The notes beneath the pieces are model-generated. The model searched no databases. It saw only the letters and a list, made by a program, of their open reading frames with translations, and was not told where the DNA came from. From CAYYNP01 sp964472545 (GTDB lineage: Bacteria > Planctomycetota > Planctomycetia > Pirellulales > Thermoguttaceae): DNA of 11,017 nt. Where the stretch lies: contig CAYYNP010000325.1 in NCBI GenBank assembly GCA_964472545.1, positions 1 to 11,017 on the forward strand, written 5' to 3'. Shown in pieces: positions 5,991 to 11,017 of the stretch; position 1 is the stretch's first letter, and every line of letters begins with the position of its first letter. The position numbers and the translations under genes are program-made.

Positions 5991-8249
5991 GTGTCGTGGA
6001 TCCTTCGTTTTGTGGCATTTGGGCTTGTGGTTACGGTTTTGGGCGTGGGGGTGCTGCCGGCCCAGACGTCGCGTCCCAGCGAGGACCTTTTGCCGGAAAC
6101 GGCCAAAGCCTTCTTCGCGATCACCGACTCGGTGGCCCTGGGTGAGCGTTGGGCCGAGACCCAGATCGGCCAGTTGATGGCCGATCCGGTGATGAAGCCG
6201 TTTGCCGAGGACATGAAGGCCCAATTCCAGGATCGCCTCTCGGGCTTGGACAAGCTGGGGATCAAACTGGACGACCTGCGGGGTGTCGCCGGCGGCGAAA
6301 TCGCCGTGGCCATGATACTTCTGGAACCCGAAGTTCTTCCGGGACCCGACCGTGCGGCCGCGGCGTTCCTGGTCGACGTTACCGGACACCGCCCGAAGGC
6401 CGACGCGCTGTTGACGAAGATTGCCGCCGAACTCGCCAAACGCAACGCCACGCGGACGCAACGGCAGTACGCCGAACAGGCGGTGGTTCAGTTCGAGATC
6501 CCCCCGCCGGAAAACCGCCCGGACGACGACCCTTGGTCGATCTATTACTCCGTCTGCCAGGACCGTCTGGTTGCCGCCAGCGACCTCGGCGTGTTGCAGG
6601 AGATCATCGACCGCCTACTTACCGACAAGCCTGGCAGTTTGGCCGACGCGCCGGCGTTCGCCTACGTCGACGTGCGGTGCAAGCAAGACGTGGCGCTGCA
6701 GCCGAACGCCCAGCCCAAGCCGCAGATCCGCTGGTTCATCGACCCGGTGGGCTACATCAAAGCGGCCCGCGCCGCCCTGCCCGAACACAAGCGTCCCAAA
6801 GGCAAGACGGTCATCGAGACGCTCGAAGACATGGGATTCGACGCGGTCAGGGGTGTCGGCGGATACATCGACTTCTCGGCGGAAGAGTGCGAGATGGTCT
6901 ATCGCACGGCGATCTACGCGCCCCCGCCTTACGAGAACGCGATGAAGATACTCGAGGCCTTCGGCTGCCGCAACGGCGAGGGCCAGCCGGCGGTTGGCGA
7001 TCTGACGCCGCAGGAATGGGTGCCCCGTGATATCGCCGCCTACACGACCGTCCGCTGCGACATCCTCCACGCCTTCGACAACTTCGGCATGCTGTTCGAC
7101 GAGATCGCCGGCGGCGAGATGTTCGTCTTCAGCCTTGATTCCGCGTGCGAAGCCGATCTGAATCGAGGCGCCCTGCCGGCACAGTTCAATCAGAAGTTCC
7201 TGGGCCAGTTTCGCCGAGCCATGCCGGTGGGAGCGAAGCTGACGATCAAGAAGGCCGGAAGCATCTGGATCGTCGAGGTCTTCGATGACAAGATGTTCAA
7301 CAAGCCGACGCAGAAGGACGGGAAAGACCGGCGATTCGTCATCCGCAAACAGGGCGCTAAACTGATCGTCCGCGAAGCGATGATCGGAATCTGGGACACG
7401 TTTCGCTTCGATCTGGAGCACGCCTCGAACGGTCCAAAATTGAAACTCCGCGACGAGTTGATCGCACTTCTCGGCCAGCGAGTGACCGTGCTGACCGACT
7501 ACACGCTGCCGATCACTCCCAATAGCGAGCGGCTTCTGGTGGCGATTGAATTGAAGGACGCCGACGCCCTGTCGGCCACGATCCAGCGGACGATCACCAA
7601 GAGCAATCCCACCGCGAAACACGAGGTCGACGGGCACACGATCTGGGAAATCCTCGAAGAAGAGCCGACGCTGCCTGAGGGGATTCCCGGGTTGCCTTCC
7701 TTGACGCCGGGCGGCCCACCGTTGGGTGTTCCGTCCGTGGGTGGCCCTCCGCCGTTGGGAGTTCCGCCGGTTGCGCCGCTGGCTCAAGGCGGGCGTGCGG
7801 CCGACGTCTTCGCACGGCCGGCCTTGGCGGTTGCCTCAGGGCACTTGTTCGTCGCTTCGCACGTCGACTTCCTCAAGAAGGTGCTGAAGTCGAAGAGCCG
7901 GCGCGAGACGTTGGTCTCCTCTCCCGCCTTTGCCATCGTCGACCAGAAGATCGCCCAGATGCGCATTGAAGGTCAAATCGCCCGGCACTTCTCGCTGACC
8001 GAAGAGGAAGTCCGTCCGGTGTACGAGTTGATTCAACAAGGCAAGATGCCTCAAAGCCGGATGCTGCTCGGGCAGTTGCTCAACGCGGCCTTTCCGGCCG
8101 AAGACGACACGCCGCGCGAGCAGCGCATCCGCGGCGACAAGCTGCCCGACTACGCCGTGGTCGCCCGCGCGCTGGGGCCGGCCGGCGGTGTGGTGGCGTG
8201 TGAGCCGGAGGGCTGGTTCTTCAAGGCGTTTCTGCTGAAGAAGCGATGA
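5991..8249 (+). CDS. Large secreted protein, DUF3352-like
   Basis: The 752-residue product begins with a signal peptide: residues 7-22 are hydrophobic and a plausible cleavage follows Leu-Pro-Ala24. The mature part opens with a segment common in large planctomycete exported proteins: LLPETAKAFFAITDSVALGE, then a WAETQIGQLMADPVMKPF helix, and GGEIAVAMI. That pattern resembles DUF3352-type proteins of unknown function; I treat this as tentative. Similar strand-helix elements recur near the end (PALAVASGHLFVASHVDFLKKVL), suggesting two related halves. A Gly/Pro/Leu/Val-rich linker at about residues 562-600 interrupts the C-terminal half. There is no membrane anchor at the C-terminus. The start is the GTG at 5991, with CAGGAG (5978-5983) seven bases upstream, leading straight into the signal peptide. 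It lies 79 bases before the DUF2007 gene and may share its transcript. Function unknown. Confidence 0.82.
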   Translation: MSWILRFVAFGLVVTVLGVGVLPAQTSRPSEDLLPETAKAFFAITDSVALGERWAETQIGQLMADPVMKPFAEDMKAQFQDRLSGLDKLGIKLDDLRGVAGGEIAVAMILLEPEVLPGPDRAAAAFLVDVTGHRPKADALLTKIAAELAKRNATRTQRQYAEQAVVQFEIPPPENRPDDDPWSIYYSVCQDRLVAASDLGVLQEIIDRLLTDKPGSLADAPAFAYVDVRCKQDVALQPNAQPKPQIRWFIDPVGYIKAARAALPEHKRPKGKTVIETLEDMGFDAVRGVGGYIDFSAEECEMVYRTAIYAPPPYENAMKILEAFGCRNGEGQPAVGDLTPQEWVPRDIAAYTTVRCDILHAFDNFGMLFDEIAGGEMFVFSLDSACEADLNRGALPAQFNQKFLGQFRRAMPVGAKLTIKKAGSIWIVEVFDDKMFNKPTQKDGKDRRFVIRKQGAKLIVREAMIGIWDTFRFDLEHASNGPKLKLRDELIALLGQRVTVLTDYTLPITPNSERLLVAIELKDADALSATIQRTITKSNPTAKHEVDGHTIWEILEEEPTLPEGIPGLPSLTPGGPPLGVPSVGGPPPLGVPPVAPLAQGGRAADVFARPALAVASGHLFVASHVDFLKKVLKSKSRRETLVSSPAFAIVDQKIAQMRIEGQIARHFSLTEEEVRPVYELIQQGKMPQSRMLLGQLLNAAFPAEDDTPREQRIRGDKLPDYAVVARALGPAGGVVACEPEGWFFKAFLLKKR

Positions 8250-8265
8250 GCCGATCTGCGGCGGC

Positions 8266-8300
8266 GGTCGCCTCCAGCGACGATCGGACGGAAGGCGACC
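8266..8300 (+). repeat. Intergenic 8-bp hairpin
   Basis: GGTCGCCT (8266-8273) pairs perfectly with AGGCGACC (8293-8300) around a 19-base loop in the gap between two same-strand genes. No T-tract follows within a few bases, so it is more likely a transcript-stabilising or attenuating hairpin than an intrinsic terminator. Confidence 0.45.
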
Positions 8301-8328
8301 ACCGTGGGCTTTATCGGGAGAATGCTCT

Positions 8329-9102
8329 GTGGTGGACGACAAGGCGGACGAAAAGCTCGTCGTTATCTACCGGGCCCGCTCGGGGCACGAAGCCGATATC
8401 CTCAAGGTGCTGCTGGGACACGCGGATATCGAGGCATTCGTACAGAACTCGTTTCTCGACTCCCCGTTTCGTGTGGACCTCATCGGATTTCCCACGACGC
8501 CGAGAGTCCTGGTGGCCGACTCCGACGCCGAGGAGGCCCGGGGATTGGCCATGGAATTCGATGCCGAATTGGTGGCCGCCGCGCGGCGATCTACCGACGA
8601 TGAAACGGAGGAGGGGCCCGACGTGACGCCGACGACTGTCGACGAGTGGCCGATCTGTCCCGAGTGCAGCACGCCCCGGCCGGCGAGGTGCCCGATTTGT
8701 GGGACCACCGGCAGCGAATTCTCCGCGGTCGACATGGGATTCAGTTGGGTGCCCGGCGAGCAGCCGGCGGAAGCCGGGGCCGATTGTAGCTGCGGCTCTC
8801 ACGGTTGTGGCCGCCATGGCGGCGGCCGAGAACAGGGGCCACCCGTAACTCCGGTGGCCGACCAGGACGAAGACGCCGATCCCTGGGATAGTGGCATGTT
8901 GATGTGTCACGGATGCGACGAGCCTTTTCGGCCGGACTACCGGCGGGAATGTGAGGGTTGCGGGCATCGATTCGCCGACGGATTCGAGACGACGGCCGGT
9001 GCGCCCCCTCTAGAGTTGGCTGGCTCCCGCATAGTCGTTGTATTCCTCGCATTTGCCGTGTTGGCCGCCGTCGTGGCCGCCTATTTTACGTTCCTCTTCT
9101 GA
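8329..9102 (+). CDS. DUF2007-like protein with two zinc ribbons and a C-terminal membrane anchor
   Basis: The 257-residue product combines three parts. Residues 9-85 resemble the DUF2007 putative signal-transducing domain: a strand KLVVIYRARSGHEADILKVL followed by a loop and RVLVADSDAEEARGL. Residues 110-124 hold a Cys-x2-Cys-x7-Cys-x2-Cys cluster. Residues 193-211 hold a second, Cys-x2-Cys-x11-Cys-x2-Cys. Between them is a Cys/His/Gly-rich stretch (153-163: Cys153, Cys155, His158, Cys160, His163) that may bind metal. The last 25 residues form a hydrophobic helix ending within a few residues of the terminus, so it is a tail-anchored protein with the ribbons facing the cytoplasm. The start is the GTG at 8329, with GGGAG eight bases upstream; a second GTG follows at once. 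DUF2007 and zinc-ribbon calls are by pattern. Target or signal unknown. Confidence 0.82.
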   Translation: MVDDKADEKLVVIYRARSGHEADILKVLLGHADIEAFVQNSFLDSPFRVDLIGFPTTPRVLVADSDAEEARGLAMEFDAELVAAARRSTDDETEEGPDVTPTTVDEWPICPECSTPRPARCPICGTTGSEFSAVDMGFSWVPGEQPAEAGADCSCGSHGCGRHGGGREQGPPVTPVADQDEDADPWDSGMLMCHGCDEPFRPDYRRECEGCGHRFADGFETTAGAPPLELAGSRIVVVFLAFAVLAAVVAAYFTFLF

Positions 9103-9114
9103 GCGCTCTATAGT
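9085..9114 (+). promoter_or_regulatory. Weak promoter candidate for the gene at 9153
   Basis: TTTACG at 9085-9090 and TATAGT at 9109-9114 are 18 bases apart and match the consensus at 4 and 5 positions. The -35 element lies within the end of the preceding gene. Read-through from upstream is equally possible because the gap is only 50 bases. Confidence 0.3.
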
Positions 9115-9152
9115 TTCATTGGGCCGGCGATTACCCCGCGGAGATCGTCACG

Positions 9153-9902
9153 GTGAGACTGTTCGAGTGCGTCGACAACCTGCGCGAAGGGGCCGAGCTG
9201 ATTCGACGTCGAAGGTACGGGCGGATCGAGGTCGCCGAGGGTCGTTTGCAGAGGGTCGTGTTGCGGCCGTTTCCAAAGATCGTCTCGGCCCCCGGCATTG
9301 CGGTTATCGGCGGGCTTCGCCACCGCTATATGCAAGGGGATCGTTGCCTGCTCTATTACGACCAGCCGCGACGCTTCCCGAAATTCCTGGCCGTGAAGTA
9401 CTTGGTGTCTGCCAGGAGTACACGCATGGGAACCATCAGCCGGGCGTTGGCCGCGTTGGATGAGATTGCTCGGCTTAAGCAGACCGACGCCTTGCTTTGC
9501 GACGTGGGCAATTGGCGGATATCCCGCGCGATCCTCGCTCGCTTCGGATGGCGGCCCCACTGCCAGTCGCGCTGGCACCGCCACTACATCAAGCGATTCT
9601 ACGGAGAATACCCCTCACCGGCACACCGATTCTCGGATCCACTGCCAGGCGCCGAGCATTCCGGCCATCAGAACGAGGCACACCAAGACGGCCCCGGGCA
9701 CGAACCACTCCATGGCGAAGATGGTCCAGGTTTCTTCCCAAACGGCGGCCCAGCAGACGATCAGCCCAACTGTGGCCAGGCAGAGGAACGGTCCGTAGGG
9801 GATCTCGTTGTCGCGTTTGAGGATCAGTTGTACGATGCCCACGCCGAGCGCGAGCAGGGGGGCCAGGAAGAAGATGATCAGGCACGACTGCCATCCCAGT
9901 AG
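9153..9902 (+). CDS. Conserved hypothetical protein, possibly GNAT-like, with antisense C-terminal extension
   Basis: The open frame encodes 249 residues. Residues 1-154 look like a real basic protein with alternating strands and helices, ending LCDVGNWRISRAILARFGW and then RWHRHYIKRFYGEYP. The N-x-R-I-S-x2-I-L-x-R-x-G-W pattern resembles the last helix-strand of GNAT acyltransferases, but no acetyl-CoA loop is clear, so this is speculation. I recall similar uncharacterised planctomycete proteins. Residues 155-249 are Gly/Gln/Asp/Pro-rich with no fold pattern and are read entirely antisense to the prepilin peptidase. The genuine domain ends at 9614 and the opposite gene's stop codon occupies 9615-9617. 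The start is the GTG at 9153, with GGAG nine bases upstream. All three forward frames stay open past 9790, so no simple frameshift gives an early stop. The core gene is likely real; the tail is doubtful. Confidence 0.68.
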   Translation: MRLFECVDNLREGAELIRRRRYGRIEVAEGRLQRVVLRPFPKIVSAPGIAVIGGLRHRYMQGDRCLLYYDQPRRFPKFLAVKYLVSARSTRMGTISRALAALDEIARLKQTDALLCDVGNWRISRAILARFGWRPHCQSRWHRHYIKRFYGEYPSPAHRFSDPLPGAEHSGHQNEAHQDGPGHEPLHGEDGPGFFPNGGPADDQPNCGQAEERSVGDLVVAFEDQLYDAHAEREQGGQEEDDQARLPSQ

Positions 9903-10940
9903 CGCCCCGATCATCGCCATCAGCGTGACGTCGCCGAAGCCCATCGCCTCCTTCTTCAAGGCCGCCCCGGCGATGATCCGCACCAGCCACACCAGTCCGC
10001 CGCCGCCGGCCATGCCGACCAATCCGCTGAAGAGCCCCGACCATCGGACGCCGCCGGCGAAATACAAACTCGCGATGACGGCCGAGCCGGCGGTCGCCAA
10101 CCCCAGCATCCACCAGGTTGCCGGCTGACGCTTCAATCGAGCCAGACAGAGTGAGAGCGCTCTTCGCCGTCCGTGGCGTGGATACCACGTTCTCGGCATC
10201 AGCCCCACGCACCACAGCCACCAGCAGCCGAGACCCGCCGCCAACGACCAGACTTCCGGTAACGGCCGGATGCCTTGCGGCTTAATCGGGAGCATGCCTT
10301 GCGGGTCAAGCTGGGGCGAAAGCGGGTGAAGCACTTGCCACGTGTCGGCGTTCAGCGCGTTCCAAAACACGGGCCAAAAGGCTGGGTGGTGCGGGGGGAT
10401 AAGCTCCGGCAGCAGCGCCCACGGATAGAGCGTCACCAGCAACAACGCCGCCAGCGTGCCGGGCACGGTGATCGAATCGGGAATGGTCTTTTCGTCGATA
10501 TCGATCACGGAGGCGATCAGCATCAGCACGATCAGCGCTGCATGCCCCGCATAGAGCACGTGGAGGATGGTGCGTAACTCGACGGCGTGCAGCTTCGGGG
10601 CGTCGGCCGGCATCGGGCCCTGTTGGACGACTTCCCACCAGTAGAGCGCCGCCAGCGCGCATCCCAGGCCCAGTTCCAGCAGCATGGGGCGAATCCAGAA
10701 GCCCGCCCCGTGTACGGACGCCTCGCGCCGCAAACCCAGCCATCCGACCACCGGCAGGCGATCGCTCCAGCGTCGCGGCGGGGCGTCGTCGTGGGCCGGC
10801 CACCAAGGGCTGATCCGACGCGAGAACCACGCCAACCGATAGACCGCCAGGTTGACCACGCTGCCGATGCAGATCCCCGCCACGCCCAGCACCAACAGGC
10901 GAACCGTCAGAGGAGTATTCAGGATCAGATTCACACGCAA
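9615..10940 (-). CDS. Type IV prepilin peptidase (A24 family), cysteine-less and with a large insertion
   Basis: The 441-residue polytopic membrane protein is an aspartate protease that cleaves type IV pilin or pseudopilin leader peptides. Both catalytic aspartates are visible: Asp147 in IDIDEKTIPD and Asp337 in MGFGDVTLM. The late IPYGPFLCLA block and several hydrophobic helices also fit. The N-terminal GSVVNLAVYRL and RWSDRLPVVGWLGLR segments correspond to the methyltransferase/zinc region of the family, but the usual Cys-x2-Cys pairs are absent. About 125 extra residues separate the two catalytic segments (roughly residues 172-300), including two added hydrophobic stretches; standard enzymes have about 60 between aspartates, this one 190. 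No pilin gene is adjacent. The start is the TTG at 10940; GTG at 10934 is a near alternative and neither has a clear ribosome-binding site. Its 3' end overlaps the gene at 9153. Family assignment is strong; a specific pilin or type II secretion role is not shown. Confidence 0.9.
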   Translation of the reverse strand: MRVNLILNTPLTVRLLVLGVAGICIGSVVNLAVYRLAWFSRRISPWWPAHDDAPPRRWSDRLPVVGWLGLRREASVHGAGFWIRPMLLELGLGCALAALYWWEVVQQGPMPADAPKLHAVELRTILHVLYAGHAALIVLMLIASVIDIDEKTIPDSITVPGTLAALLLVTLYPWALLPELIPPHHPAFWPVFWNALNADTWQVLHPLSPQLDPQGMLPIKPQGIRPLPEVWSLAAGLGCWWLWCVGLMPRTWYPRHGRRRALSLCLARLKRQPATWWMLGLATAGSAVIASLYFAGGVRWSGLFSGLVGMAGGGGLVWLVRIIAGAALKKEAMGFGDVTLMAMIGALLGWQSCLIIFFLAPLLALGVGIVQLILKRDNEIPYGPFLCLATVGLIVCWAAVWEETWTIFAMEWFVPGAVLVCLVLMAGMLGAWQWIRESVCR

Positions 10941-10978
10941 GACCCGCGATTCGGCGGCGGCGTGGCTGGGGTCGAGCG

Positions 10979-11017
10979 CAGCGAGCCCGCAGTTGGCTAA
11001 ACTCTGGGGGCTCGCTG
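10979..11017. repeat. Inverted repeat at right edge
   Basis: CAGCGAGCCC (10979-10988) and GGGCTCGCTG (11008-11017) are perfect complements around a 19-base spacer. The right arm reaches the window end and the element may continue. It lies upstream of the prepilin peptidase start. It may be a dispersed hairpin repeat or a terminator of a gene outside the window. Confidence 0.55.

Noticed and set aside
6615..7787. 390-codon minus-strand open frame inside the large secreted protein gene
   Set aside because: Arg/Asp/Val-rich antisense shadow without motif or plausible start context.

Overview
The window looks like a GC-rich chromosomal segment of a planctomycete, probably close to the Pirellulales. 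This rests on familiarity with protein families rather than on a marker gene. The signs are a secreted ThuA-domain protein of the type abundant in planctomycetes, a large secreted DUF3352-like protein, a DUF2007/zinc-ribbon/tail-anchor protein, a cysteine-less type IV prepilin peptidase with a large insertion, frequent GTG and TTG starts, and short intergenic hairpin and tandem repeats. I see no tRNA, rRNA, CRISPR array, transposase or phage gene. I take it as housekeeping or core-accessory DNA, not an island.

Layout. From 1 to 2103 on the plus strand there is an FHA-domain protein (206-820) with a promoter-like pair upstream and a hairpin plus T-tract after it, then a secreted ThuA-domain protein (1087-2103) with its own promoter-like pair. 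A nested inverted repeat (2121-2203) separates ThuA from a convergent minus-strand block. Read in transcription order, that block is a COG1078-type HD phosphohydrolase (5824-4412), a UPF0158 protein (4319-3846), a free methionine-(R)-sulfoxide reductase (3768-3298) and a protein of unknown function that resembles a decayed PD-(D/E)XK nuclease fold (3246-2236). From a divergent intergenic region at 5825-5990, three plus-strand genes follow: a secreted 752-residue protein (5991-8249), a DUF2007 zinc-ribbon membrane protein (8329-9102) and a small conserved protein (9153-9902). The last one runs 288 bases tail-to-tail into a minus-strand A24 prepilin peptidase (10940-9615). The right edge holds another inverted repeat.

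Function as a whole. The best-supported biochemical assignments are the methionine sulfoxide reductase, where all catalytic and ligand residues keep the E. coli spacing, the HD phosphohydrolase, the FHA domain and the prepilin peptidase with both aspartates. The minus-strand block may be co-transcribed, but its gaps of 51-92 bases and lack of a shared pathway make an operon only possible. I found no convincing new multi-gene system. The points most worth following up are the long antisense overlap at 9615-9902, the modified prepilin peptidase, the degenerate nuclease-like protein, and the repeat structures.
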